64,000 nt of DNA from Streptomyces lichenis (GTDB lineage: Bacteria; Actinomycetota; Actinomycetes; Streptomycetales; Streptomycetaceae), in contig NZ_JALPTH010000009.1 in assembly GCF_023218175.1 (NCBI RefSeq), forward strand, positions 124,001 to 188,000, given 5' to 3'. Positions 40,390 to 52,600 of the stretch are shown here, piece after piece. The number at the start of each line of letters is the position of its first letter. Position 1 is the stretch's first letter. The notes beneath the pieces were generated by a model. The model saw nothing but the letters and a program-made list of their open reading frames with translations. It was not told where the DNA came from and ran no database searches. A program made the translations under genes and the position numbers.

Positions 40390-43062
40390 TCACCTCCCAC
40401 CCACCGCGACGGGGCCGGCCGCCGGAAGATTCCGCGCCACCGCCTGCGACATCAGCAGGGGCTCGGCGTGCCGCTCACCGCCGTACGAGATGTAGTTCGC
40501 CGTCAGCCCGAAGCCGCCGAACGGGCGGTTGCCGTCCTCGGCGTCGAGCAGGGTGTGCTCGACACAGGTCTGATGGCGCTTGGCCAGCACCCGCACCGTC
40601 TCCGGGTCGTTGCCGTAGACCATCGCCCCCAGCGCGCGTTCGCTGAACGGGGGCCCGGCCAGCCGCTCGCGCAGCCGCCGCGCACTGGGGTAGGCCACCA
40701 CGTTGAACACCGGGGCGAACATCTCCTCCAGCGGCAGCTTGTCCTCGAAGTCCCACAGCAGCACGGTCGGTTCGACCCGGCGGGACGGCAGATCGATGCG
40801 CCCGCCGTGCCGGATGTGGCGTGCGTGGCGCACCAGGTAGTCGGAGCAGTTCACCAGCGCCGAGTCGTAGTAGATCGGACCGTAGTCGGCGCCCGGGTCG
40901 TCGTTCCGCCCGAAGCGCAGCGACGCCAGGGTGGCGGACAGCAGGCCGGTGAACTCCTCGGTGCGGCGCTGGGGTGCGAACACCACGTCGGGGCCGAAGC
41001 AGTCCTGGCCCGAGTTGTGGAGCCGGATCCTGACGAGGTCCCGCACGGCGCGGGGGAGATCGGCGTCGGGGGCGATCACGAACGGGTTGACGCCATGGCC
41101 GAAGAAGAGGAGGAGCTGGTCCTCCGCCAGCCCTTCGCAGACCGTCTCGGCGTTGGCGTAGTCGCCGGTGAAGACGATGAGGTCCGCCTCGCGCACCGGG
41201 CCGGTCACGAACTTGCGCTGGCTGAGGTCCACCAGCTCGATGGGCAGTCCGTGCACCGGTGCCAGCAGCTCGTGTAATCGCCGGATCTGGCCGCCGATCT
41301 GGGAGGACGGCCGAAAGACGATTCTCTCGCAGTAAAGGGACGCCACGAGCAGATGGAGCGCATAGGAATACAGCGGGATGTTGGAAGGCATGAAGACGGC
41401 GGCCAGCGGTACACGGCCGGGCCGGACCCGCCGCATCTCCTCCTCCGCCCCGTCGAGGGTGGCGAGGAACGAGCGAATCTCCGAATCGGCGGTGCGGTAC
41501 GGGGAGATGTCGGTCAGGATTTCCCGCACCGCGTCCTCGTTGCCGGCCACATGGCGGCGCACCGCGCGCAGTGCCTCCAGCCGGTCGGCGAAGGGGACGT
41601 GGTATTCGGTGGCGGGGGAGGGTGTACCGGCGGTCGAACCGGGCGCGGTCGCGCCGGATGCCGGATTCTGCGGGGTGGGCAGCGAGGTCATGGCGGTCTT
41701 CTCCAGAACGGCCAGGTCGGGCTTTCCCGTGTTCGAGAGGGGAAAGTCGGCGAGCACCACGATGTGGTCGGGCTGCTCGTAGCGGGCGAACACGGGGCGC
41801 AGCTCCCGCTTCCAGTGTGCGGGCGCCCGGCCCTCCGGGTCCGCGATCACGAAGACCAGACGGGAGCCCAGACGCTCGTCGGGGAGGGCGACCACCACCG
41901 TCCGGGCGCCGGCGGACGCGGCCCGTTCGGCGAGGTGGTCGGGGTAGAGGGTGTGGCCGTCCCGGTGCACGGCGCGCTTGCGCCCGATCGGGAAGACCCG
42001 CCCGGCGTCGTCGAGCAGGCCGATGTCACCGGTGCGGTGCACCGGATCCGGCACCGGGACGATCTCCCCGTCGTCGGCCAGCCGACCGGTCATCAGCCCC
42101 TCGCTGCGCACGACGAGTTCACCGAGCCGGCCGGGCGGAAGCGGTCTGCCCTGGTCGTCGTGGACCTCGACGGCCACGCCGGGCAGCGGGGTGCCGCACC
42201 CGACCGGATCGGAGGCGGTCGCCAGCGCGATGTTCCCCACCTCGGTCGCTCCGTAGCCGTCCAGCAGAGGCCGGCCCGTACGGGCGCGGAACCGGGTCGC
42301 CAGGTCGCGCCCCAGCGGCGCGCCGCCCACGCACCAGGCCCTCACCCCCTCCAGCGCGTCCACCAGGGCCGGACGGCGGTCGAGCAGGTTGAGCAGGCTG
42401 TAGTACGTGGACGGGGCCGCGTCCACGATGGAGAGGCTGTGCTCCACGCCCACCGCGAGCGCGCGGTCCAGGCGGGTGGTCGGCCCGTACACCACCAGCG
42501 TCCCCCCGCCCAGCCACCAGCACAGCACCAGCGACAGGCCGTACTGGTGGGAGTAGGGCAGGACGGGCAGGAAGACGTCGTCGGACCGGTACCCCATGCG
42601 TTCCGCGCTGAGTGCGAGGTTCTCCAGGATGGAGCGGCCGGAGCGGACGATGCCCTTGGGGCTGCCGGTCGTCCCCGACGACCACGAGATGGCGGCGTCC
42701 CGGCGCCGGGACCAGGCCGAGACCTCGGGCCCGTCCACCGGGTGGGAGCCCGGCCGGGCCGCCGCGTACCCGCCCGTACCGCCGTCGCCGATGTCGAGCA
42801 TCACGCGCGCCTGGGCGCGGATTCGCGAGCGCTGTGCCGGGGTCGCTCGGTGATCGGCCAGGACCACCGAGGCGTCGAGATGAATGAGCGCGAGCAGTGC
42901 GACGACCCATTCCGGGGAATTGGCGCCGCTCATCATCACCCGCGAACCGGGTCCGATACCGCGCCGGGCAAGAAGTTCGGTGGCACCGAATACGCGGGCC
43001 ACGATGTCGTCTGACTCCCAGATACGTCCCTCGGGCGAGATCAAGCGCCTGAAAACCGGCAA
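40390..43062 (-). CDS. fused adenylating enzyme (ANL) and aldehyde dehydrogenase
   Basis: This is an ~890-residue two-enzyme fusion. Residues ~1-450 are an acyl-AMP synthetase: P-loop SSGTTGSPKG (128-137), DGYGATEVGN, HRTGDIG and a C-terminal Lys in LSNTGKPDL. A ~25-residue Pro/Thr/Ala linker follows. Residues ~480-890 are an aldehyde dehydrogenase-fold domain with catalytic Cys688 (SGQDCFGPD) and EEMFAPV. The best start is TTG 43062, which has AAGGAG six bases upstream. Leu596 is a TTA codon (41277-41275), implying bldA control of the operon. The pair could activate an acid and reduce it to an aldehyde, or oxidise an aldehyde. It is the first gene of the seven-gene operon. Confidence 0.85.
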   Translation of the reverse strand: MPVFRRLISPEGRIWESDDIVARVFGATELLARRGIGPGSRVMMSGANSPEWVVALLALIHLDASVVLADHRATPAQRSRIRAQARVMLDIGDGGTGGYAAARPGSHPVDGPEVSAWSRRRDAAISWSSGTTGSPKGIVRSGRSILENLALSAERMGYRSDDVFLPVLPYSHQYGLSLVLCWWLGGGTLVVYGPTTRLDRALAVGVEHSLSIVDAAPSTYYSLLNLLDRRPALVDALEGVRAWCVGGAPLGRDLATRFRARTGRPLLDGYGATEVGNIALATASDPVGCGTPLPGVAVEVHDDQGRPLPPGRLGELVVRSEGLMTGRLADDGEIVPVPDPVHRTGDIGLLDDAGRVFPIGRKRAVHRDGHTLYPDHLAERAASAGARTVVVALPDERLGSRLVFVIADPEGRAPAHWKRELRPVFARYEQPDHIVVLADFPLSNTGKPDLAVLEKTAMTSLPTPQNPASGATAPGSTAGTPSPATEYHVPFADRLEALRAVRRHVAGNEDAVREILTDISPYRTADSEIRSFLATLDGAEEEMRRVRPGRVPLAAVFMPSNIPLYSYALHLLVASLYCERIVFRPSSQIGGQIRRLHELLAPVHGLPIELVDLSQRKFVTGPVREADLIVFTGDYANAETVCEGLAEDQLLLFFGHGVNPFVIAPDADLPRAVRDLVRIRLHNSGQDCFGPDVVFAPQRRTEEFTGLLSATLASLRFGRNDDPGADYGPIYYDSALVNCSDYLVRHARHIRHGGRIDLPSRRVEPTVLLWDFEDKLPLEEMFAPVFNVVAYPSARRLRERLAGPPFSERALGAMVYGNDPETVRVLAKRHQTCVEHTLLDAEDGNRPFGGFGLTANYISYGGERHAEPLLMSQAVARNLPAAGPVAVGGR

Positions 43063-43601
43063 CTCGTGCTCCTTGGTGCCAGCGGGTGTGTTCGACTCCT
43101 CGGGCGTACATGTGTTCGCGAAGCCGTGTCCCGCGACAATGCCTGCCGCTGTTGGGCAGGTCTGACGAAAATGACTATCGCATACCCCATGAGCCCGTGT
43201 CGACAGTGCATCGGCATTCCGCGATAAGGCGTGAGCGGAGCCGCGCGTCGATATCGTGACGGAAGGGGAGTGCGGCGGTATGGGGAACGCGTGTGACGGG
43301 TGATCAGTTCTGGGGGGAATTCCTCGGAGTGTGTCCGTTATAGGGCGATGAAACGTTTCAGTTTCCCTATGCAGCGAATATTTTGGGCGAAGGGCTTCGG
43401 GGTGTGCGCGGGCGCCCTTTTCGGCCGGGCGGGGGAGCGGTGGCGGCGCGGAGGTGAACCGCCGGGGAAGCGTTCCGGAAGACTCGTCATCCCCAACCGT
43501 TGCAAACCGCCGCAAGGTTGCGCGGAACGGTGCTGATCGGCCCCCTTCGCCTCCCTACGATGCCCACGCGTCGAACGCGGCCACGGTGAGCGGAGTTCTG
43601 G
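43063..43601. promoter_or_regulatory. AT-richer 539-bp divergent region between the operon and the T7SS locus
   Basis: No gene is seen. It holds a perfect 12-bp palindrome TGAAACGTTTCA (43349-43360) and an inverted repeat CTGCC...GGGCAG near 43142-43160. Promoters for the minus-strand biosynthetic operon and for the plus-strand giant gene must lie here. TATAGGG near 43340 and AATATTTTGGG near 43380 are its most AT-rich points. Confidence 0.5.
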
Positions 43602-46600
43602 GTGCAGGAGATCAACTTTCCGGAGGATGTCCGGAAGATGCTCTGGATCCTCATCGGTGAGATGCCGTTGGAGGCCAGGGAGAACCTCGCCTATGAGAGC
43701 CGTGAGCTCTACCACCGCTACGGCCGTGGTCTGAAGTCGCTCCAGGAGGAGATCCGCGCGTCGATCGCGGAGGCGGCGACCGCGCTCCCGAAGGAGGTCG
43801 CCGACCCCTACATCAGCGCCCTGTCGGTGTTGGTGGATGACGCCGGGATCAGCCATATCGACCAGATGGTCGACCAGTTGGACGAGATCTCCGCGGGTCA
43901 GGTCGATCATTCGATCAAGATCCAGGGGGCGAAGTGGGAGATCATCGCCGAGATCATCTCGTTGATCGCGGAGTTGGCGATCCTGGCGGCGCTGGCGGCG
44001 TTCACCGGGGGGACGTCGGTGACGCAGATGTTCCTGGCGCGGGCGCGCAGTCGGCTGGCGGTGCTGCTGATCGTGCAGCGGCTGCTGCGGATGTCGGGGC
44101 TGGGTCCGGCGCTGACGGGGGCGTTGACCGAGGCGTTGCAGGTGTTGGCGGTGCAGTTGGCGCAGATCGCGTTGAACGAGGGGCCGCGTAAGCCGGACGG
44201 TATCGACTGGAAGGAGGTCGGGAAGGGGGCGGCGTTCGGGGCGCTGGCCGGCCTGTTCTCCGGCTGGCTCGGAGGAGCCTTCGACCTGTTCGGGAACTTC
44301 TTCAAGAACTATCTGAAGAAGAACGTGGACGGCTTCGACTCGTGGGTGAAGCGGAATCCGTTCACGGTGAAGACGCTGGATGTGCTGAACGACCTGCCCG
44401 AGGCGTTCGTGGTCGGCGCGGTGAGCGAGAGTGCGGCGGAGGTGCTGGTCCAGGGCCTCTTCGATGGGGTCTGGGAGTTCAAGTGGGAGACCTTCGTCGG
44501 GTCGGGGACCAGCTCGATGTTCCAGGTGGTGACCGACGTCGGAGGCGGGGGCGGGGGACTCTGGCTCAACAAGTGGCTGACCGATACGCGGGCGTTCCCG
44601 GAGGTCAACCGGGTCGGCCCGGCCGGTGGCGGACCGGGAGGCCGTGGTGCGGGCGGCGTGGACGGAGCGCCGACTCGTCACGCGCCCGCACCGACCGGCC
44701 CGGCGCCCTTCGTACCGCCGCCTCCGCTGTCCACGACGACCTCCGGCGGGGACACGGCCCGGTTCGGCGACCCGTCCCCGGTGCCGCTGCCCACCAGGTC
44801 GGCCGGGGGACCGCCTCCCGTCCTGCCGAGCGGTGGAGGGACCGTCCCACGCCCCGTCGGGTCGCATCCGGGCCCCGAGGGGGCTGACGATGACCCGGGG
44901 GTGTCCGGCAGGACGGAGACGCCGTCCCGTTCCGGCGGTTTCGAGGCCGGAGGCACCGGACCACTGACCGCCCCCGGGGCTCTCGACCCGCCCCGTGTGA
45001 CGCCGTCCGGGGCGCTCGCCCCGCCGCGGGTGCTGCCGTCCCCGTCTGCCCCGGTGGTGCGGCCGGATGTGGACGGTCTCCTCGGCGAGTACGGCGGAAG
45101 GCCGAGCGGTCCACGCGGTGCCGGAACCCTGGACTCCGGCGCCACCCCGTCCACCGGCGACGAGGCCCCGGCTCCCGGCACCACCACGCCCTCTCTCACC
45201 CCGGGCGGTGGCCGCCCCCTGCCCGGCGGCGTCACCGGCCTTGCGGGTCCCGTCGGTCCGACCGGTCTGAGGCCCGGTGCCGGGGACGACCCCGCCGATG
45301 CCTTCCTCCCGGAGGGTGAGCCCGGGGCGGCCGAGACGGGTGCGGACCGGGGCACGCCGGACTACGGCACCCCCCGTGGAGGGCCCGCCGGTACCGGATC
45401 CACGACCGGGCCCACCGGGTCCGCGACCGGGGGCGCCGGGCCCACCGCCGGGTCCGCCGGCGGGGAGGACGGCACCCGGGTACGTACCCCCGCCGCATCC
45501 GGCACCGGCGACGGCACCGGCGACGGCACCGACGGCGCGGATACCGCTGCGGACTCCGCCTCGGAGGCGGCGGACACTCCGGAGCCCGGTCCGCCGCCCT
45601 CCTCCGCCCCGCTGACCGGTGACCCGGGCTGGGAGGCGGCGCGGAAGGCCGTGGAGCCGGTGACCCGGGAGCATGTCTGGGTCGACCCGGTGTCCACCCC
45701 GGCCGATCCCGCGCGGCCGGGGCAGACCACCCAGTACGTGGTCCGGTCCGGGTTCGAGGCCCGGCGGGTCTCCTACGGCGGCGAGACGATCACCGACCTC
45801 ACGGTGCGGGTCTCCGGCGGTTCGGAGGAACTGCCGCCCGAGGTCTGGGAGAAGCTGCGGGCGGGGGTGGAGGAGCACTACAACGCGCCCCGGTACCGGC
45901 TCCCGGGCGGCGAGCTGCTGCACATCACCGTGGAGCCGGTCGGAGACGGGCCCCAGCCGCACGCGCTCACCGTGGACCTGGTCGGCAGGGACCAGCCGAT
46001 GACCCGGACGGCCTGGTGGGCGGACGCCGAGCCGATCGACTACGCCCATGAGATCGGCCACCAGCTGGGGTTGCGGGACGAGTCCCGCACCGGGCCGGAC
46101 ACCGCCCACCGGCCGGACGTTCCCGGCAGCCTGCTGGGCGACTACACCCGGCCGGCGCCGGACGGGTTCCCCCAGGCGGGGCTGCGCGGCCGTCATCTGA
46201 GCCTGCTCGCCGCCCACATCGGCGACCTCGACGCGGACAGCGCCCGGCCGCCGAGGCCTTTTCCGGCACCTGCGCCACCCGGGCCGGTCCGGCCGGTGCG
46301 CACGGTCGGGGACGGGCCCGCCCCGACCCCGCCGGACGCCCCGCCGCCCGCCTCGCGAGGCGCCGAGCCGCGTACACCCCGGCCCGGTACGGATGGTGGT
46401 ACGGGAGGGGGTACGGGACCGGGCACCGGCACCCCGCTCCCGGCCCCGGCCGTCCCCGCGCCCGCACCGCCCATCCCCGTACCGCCCCCCGCCCCACCGG
46501 CCCCGCCCGCCCCCGCGCCGCAGCCGGTGGTCCCTTCCACCACCGGCACCCGCAACCGGCTGGACGGCACCCGGCCGCCCCGGCTGGAGCGGGGCGTGCG

Positions 46601-49600
46601 GCCGCCGGCCGCGCGGCGCGGGCGGACCCGGTTCGCCGACGGCGGGGCCATCCCCGCGTACATCGACGACCTGGCCTCGCTGCTGGACGGAGCCGACTCC
46701 GCGCTGCTGGACGAACTGCTCACCCAGCCCGCCACGTTCGGCCAGAGCGCGGTGACGCTGCGGGGCGCGGAGCTGATCGCCGCCGAGGCGGGGGCGCTGC
46801 TGGACGGCGGCGAGACGCTGCGGCCGGGGGCGCGGCGGCCGGGCTCACCGCCCGGTACGGGTCCGGTGGCCGAGCTGCGCGCGGCCCTGCGGCAGCGGCC
46901 CCGGACGCTGGTCGGCGGGCTGTCCTTCCCGTACACCAACGCGGCGGGGGAGGTGCGGATACTGAAGGTCACCGCCCGCCACTACGGCCGCTGGCAGCGG
47001 TTCGAGGACACCTACGGCAAGCCCGCCAAGGTCGACACCATGGACCGCGCCACCGTCCAGTCCGGCCGGGGCGCGAACGTCCAGTCCACCACCCAACTGG
47101 GCATCGGCGGGCCGTTCCTGGGGCCGCCGTCGGCGCTCGCCTTCGGCGGGCTGGGGCGGCTGGCGGTGCGCGGCGGCTACGGGACCAAGGTCGGCTACGG
47201 GCTGACCGACCAGGTGAGCAGCCAGGCCGAGACCCGGATGCTGGACGGCTCCCAGGTCTATCTGGACGACCTGTATGTCGAGCTGTCCGTCACCGATGCC
47301 GACGGGCGGGTGGTGACCGAGCCGCTGCCGCCCGGTACGGCGGGGCCGGCTCAGGGCGCCCAGCTCGGGCTGGCGCTGCGCGACGGGCTGGCGCTGCGGC
47401 TGCCGGACAGCGCGGTGAAGCCGCCGAAGGCGGGACGGATACCCCGGTCCATCGCACTGGACCAGGACTCCCAGTACCGGCTGGTGCGCACCGAGGGGTT
47501 CGGCCCGGTCACCCGTATCCGGGACTGGGCCGCCCAGCGGGTCGGGGCCGCGCCGGGCAGCTCCGCCTACCGGGAGCTGGACGCCTTCTTCTCCAGCGAC
47601 TCATTCCAGCGCCATGCCAGGATGCTGGCCGCCGGGCGGCTGACCACCGCCCCGCTCTTCGCCGACGATCGGGGGCGCACCCCGCTGGGGGTGTTCGTGG
47701 TGGAACGGGTGGTGCCGGTGCGCGCCACCCTCGTCGACGAGACCCCGGACGCCGAGCTGCGCGACATCATCACCTCCACCGTGCGCAGCGACCGCTCGCT
47801 GGCCCGGAACCTCAACTTCGGGCTGGACGGGGTTCTGGGACCCGCCTTCAACTTCCTCGACCTCGGCGACAGCGTGCTCAACCTCCGGCTCCAGTTCGGG
47901 CCCGCCTTCCGCTATCTGTTCTCGGTCTCGCGCTCCAACGGCCTGGGCGGCTTCGGCGGGTTGAAGACCTCCGGGCAGGTCAAGGGCGACCCGACCGGGC
48001 TGTATCTGGTCCGCAAGACGGTGCACGTCCGGCATGTGGGCAGCGGCGGCCCCGCGCGGGTCTTCCAGACCTGGAGCGTGGACCGGATGACCCGTACCGA
48101 GGCGCGGCGGCTGGCCGGCTGGGACGACGGGACGGCACTCCCCACCCGGCACGGGCTGCCCGAGCCGTTCGCCCCCGCCTATCTCACGGTCGACCATCCG
48201 CCGACCCTCGGGATGCACCGGGTCGAGGAGTTCGCCCATGCCAACGGGGCCCGGACCCGTACCAGCGGCGGCGGTCCGGCCCGTACCCTGCCGGACGAGT
48301 TCGCCGACACCCTGCTCACCACCCTGGCGGCGGAGTACCCGGGGATGGTCGCCCCGCTCGACCAGCTCACCCCGCCCGGTCCCGGCAGCCGCTGGACCAG
48401 CGACGACGCCTACAAGACGGCGCTGGCCAACACGCTGACGGTGCTCACCGCGCTCTCCCACCAGAGCCTCGGCGCCGCGCTGGAGGCGCTGACCACCACC
48501 GGCATCCGGGTGCGGCTGATCGAGCCCGGCACCCTGGGACGCGGACACCGCTACGTCTGGGTGCACGGCGAGCTGACCAACCGGCGGTACGAGGGCCGGC
48601 AGGACGACCTCAAGCTGCGGCACAGCGCCCCGGGCGGCCAGCGGATGGACGGCCAGGAGAGCCGCAAGCGCACCCTGGGCGGCGGCTTCGACCTCCAACT
48701 CGCCTTCCGCGACCCGGACCCCGGGGCGGGCGAGGCGATCGGCGCCCCGGACAACGCCGGGGTGCTCTCGCTCGGCTGGCGCTCCGCCGTCCAGCACGAC
48801 TCCGAGTCGGGCCACGGGGCCTCGGTCACCAACGAGCCCATGTCGGTGAGCACCAAGGCCTCCCACCTCTACCGCTACGACCTCGCCCTCACCGTCAGCC
48901 ACGGCGGCCACTGGCGGTTCCGGGGGCTGGTGCGCGGGGTGGCCACCCTGGGGCTGCTCGGCACCCAGCCGTTCGTCTTCCGCCGCCCGCAGGCCCTGCT
49001 GATGGGCACCGGCCCGAACGGCGCCCCGGTCGGCGGCGGCCCGGTCACCGGCCAGGTCCTGATCAGCGTCCCCGACCGGCACACCCCGGCCGTCGACCCG
49101 CACCGGCCCGGTTTCCCCAACCCGTACCGCACCCTCGGCGGGGCCCTGCCCAGCACCGCCCTGACCCGCCGCCAGGCGCATGCGCTGGCCACCGGCGGAC
49201 CACCGCCGCCCGGCGGTCCGGAGCACCGGCTCTTCACCGAGCTGCGGCAGCACGCCTTCCTCACCCTCACCGTGGTGGTGCCGCTCGGACTGGTCGAGAC
49301 CGCGGGCACGGTGATGCGGGACGCCTCCGGCGGGAGCTGGCAGTTCTCCTACGAGGGCGCCCCGGCCCGGGAGGCGGTGCTGAGGTCCTTCCAGCCGCAG
49401 TTCGCCACCGCCTCCTTCGACCAGAGCTCCGGCCCGCTCGGCCTCACCACCGCCGGCCTGATGGGCAAACCCCCGTACGGCACGCTGTGGGGCACCTTCC
49501 GCCAGTTCACCACCGTCACCGGCATCCACGCCCTGACCGGTCCGGTGGAGATGGACACCGAGATGATCCTCGGCAGCGGCACCCAGGCCACCGGCAAGAC

Positions 49601-52600
49601 CGGGCGGAGCGTCACCCACTCCTTCGGCGGCCAACTCACCTACGCCAAACCGCACTCGGGGACGCATGGGCCCTTCGGCGCGTACGGGCTGGTGGCCAAC
49701 CCCTGGTCGGAGAGCGGCCAGCGCAGTCTGACCCTGAGCCGCGCCGTGGTCGCCGACCTCAACCTCAAGAGCTTCGGCCACCAGGTCCTGGTCAGCGGCA
49801 CCGTCGAGCACCGACTGGCGATGGTCTCCAGCATGCTCGGCACCACCGCCGCCGGTCTCCCGCTCGTCCCCTCCTCGTTGGCCGGCGCCGCCGGGTCGGT
49901 GGTCTCCGTCCCCGGCGGCTGGCTGGCCCATGTCCCCGAGAAGAGCGCCCATCTGCTGGGCATCCTGGACGACGGCCTGGGGCCCGTACCCCGCTACACC
50001 GCCGACGCCTGGTCGCCGCAGCCCTGGATGCGGGGCAACAGCTTCGGCACCTATCCGGTCAACGGCCTGGACCCGACCGCCGTCCTCGCCGACTTCCAGG
50101 CGCAGGTGGCCGCCCTGGGGCTGGACGACCACGCCCAGGAGCACATCCGCCAGCATGTCACCGCCCGGGTGCTGCGGGCCCTGCACCGGGAGCTGACCGG
50201 CACGGGCACCAGCACCGCCACCCGCTCCGGCGGCTGGGGGTGGCGGCAGGTCCGGGTCGGCGGGCGGCGGGCCCGGGTCCGGGTCGAACTGCTGCCCGGC
50301 ACACCGGCCCTGGAGATGCTGGACCACTCCCAGGAGCGGGAGGAGAACCGCCGCGCGGTCCAGTCCGTCCAGGAGAGCGCCGACTTCACCTCCGGCAAGG
50401 ACATCGGCATGCTGGTCGGCGAGGCCGTCCACACCGGCGACCCGACCGCCGTCGCCGCCGGGCCCGTCTACACCGAGACCGGCACCTCGCGGCGCTCGGT
50501 CTCCGCCGCCCACTCCACCGCGAGCAGCACCACCTACCGCGCTGCCTCCACCGAACCGCACGCCGAGATCACCACCCCCTACCGGCTGCGCCTCACCCTG
50601 GAGTTCGACGACGAGACGCCCACTGACGGGGGTGGGGCTTCCCCCGCCCCCCGCCGGAGGGCCGGGGCACGCGCGGGCGAGGCGGCGCGGCGCTTCACCG
50701 GCCGGCAGCGGATCACCGCCACCGGTGACGCCGGCGCGCTGCGCGAACACGTACCACTCAGCCTGATGGCGCCCGGTCCTGCCCCGGGTGTCGCCGCCTC
50801 CGACCCCCGGCTCGCCCCACCCGACCTCACCCCCACAACCCCGCCTCGCTCCGGGGCGCGCCCCGGGCTGCTCGGCGGCGGCGCCCGCCACACCGACGGC
50901 AGCCTCCGGCCGTTCACCGTCCCCGAGAACGGCTTCCACGTCCGCCGCGTCCTCGGCCTGGAGCACATCCGGGAGGCGAGCCGCCGGGCCATCGCCGAGG
51001 GGTACGGGACCGACCTCGGCGGCCTGGACGGCGACGGCGACGGGACCGGCGCCCCCGACGCCGCCCGCCGCGCCGCCCTGCTGCGCCGCGCCTCCACCAC
51101 CACCCTCACCCACCCCGGCGGCGGCCCCGCCCAGACCCTGGAGGACGCCACCACCAACACCGCGCTGTCCACCTTCTACGACCAGGCCGCCACCCCTGGC
51201 GGCTACGAGGTGCCCGGCCTGACCCACCGCAACCCGGTGGGCACCGACTCCGCCCGGCTCTCCCTGCACGCCGTGCCGGACTTCTCCGGGGCGGTGCTGC
51301 TGACCGTCGCCGACGGGATGAAGACGGAGGTGCTGCGGGAGACCGCCGAGGGCGTGTCCACCTCCGTCTCCCAGGAGAACACCCAGGACTCGGCGCTCGG
51401 CGGCGGCGTCGCCATCCGCACCGAGCAGACCGGGCTCAACCAGCCCACCGCCACCCTCACCGGCCCCTACGCCGCCGACGGGGACGGCGCGCCGGTGGGG
51501 GAGGACCACCTCTCCTCCCTCAACGTCAAACCGAAGACCGGCCGGAGCTTCCTCTTCGCCGTGCCCACCGACTGGCTCGCCGTCGCCGAGGTGCACCGGG
51601 GCGTCAAGGACAGCGCGCCCGGCCGCCTCGCCCGCCACCTCACCGGCCCCTTCGCCAAGCACCCGCCTCGCGGACCCAAGGCCGTCTCCGCGCGCACCCA
51701 CGCCCTGGTCTGGATCCGCGACGACGTCGCCCGGGAGCTCGGGCTGATCGACGACACCGTCTTCCCCGCCCGGGTCTCCGCCGCCTGGGACGCGGTCACC
51801 GCCGCCGCCAAGGCCTGGACCGACGCCGACAAGGCGTACTGGAAGAAGCGCCGCGCCTCAGCGGGGCTGCGCGAGGAGCGGGACGCCGCGGCCGCCGCGC
51901 TGGACACCGCCCGTACCGCGGCCCGGGACACCGCCCGCCGGCTCATTCCGCTGGTCGACGCCCTGGAGGAGGCCGACACCGTCCTGGCCGACGCCGAGTC
52001 CGCCGGGCGGACCGCCCATACGGCCGCCGACGGGCTGGAGACGGCCGCCGGGCAGCTGGAGACCGCGGCCACCGCCATCACCCGGGCCGACGACACCGCC
52101 GCCCAGGTGCGCCGGTCCACCCGCCACACCGTGGACCGCGCCCGGCGCGCCCGGGACGACCTCACCCGCTGGGCCGCCCTGCCCGGCGGCGGCCCCCGCC
52201 CCGCCGTCCTGCGCCGGGCCGAGGAACGCCTGCGCACGGCCCAGGCCGCCGCCGCCCGGCACACCGCCGAGGCCGACCGCCGCGCCGCCGACGCCCGTAC
52301 CGCGTACGGATCCGCCCTGGCCCGGCTCACCACCGCCGAGGCCGCCGCACCTCCCGCGCCGCCGGCGGGCCCCGCCCCGGTGACTTCCGCTGCCACCCCG
52401 CCCGAGGCCGGGCGGGCCCGGCACACCGCCACCGCGCTGCGTGCCGCCGCCGACCAGCGGACCGCCGAGGCCCGGCGGCGGCAGCGCGTCGCCGCGCGGA
52501 CCCTCGAACGGGCCGCCCGCGAGGACGCCTCGGCCCGGGCCGCCCGCGACCGCGCCATGATCCGCTCCCGGGCGGCCGGCCGCGCCCTGCACGCCCGCCG

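Noticed and set aside
47601..51701. A 1366-codon open frame on the minus strand opposite the giant gene
   Set aside because: It is an antisense shadow caused by GC-rich third positions; the composition is Gly/Val/Gln-rich low complexity with no family similarity, while the plus frame is coherent.
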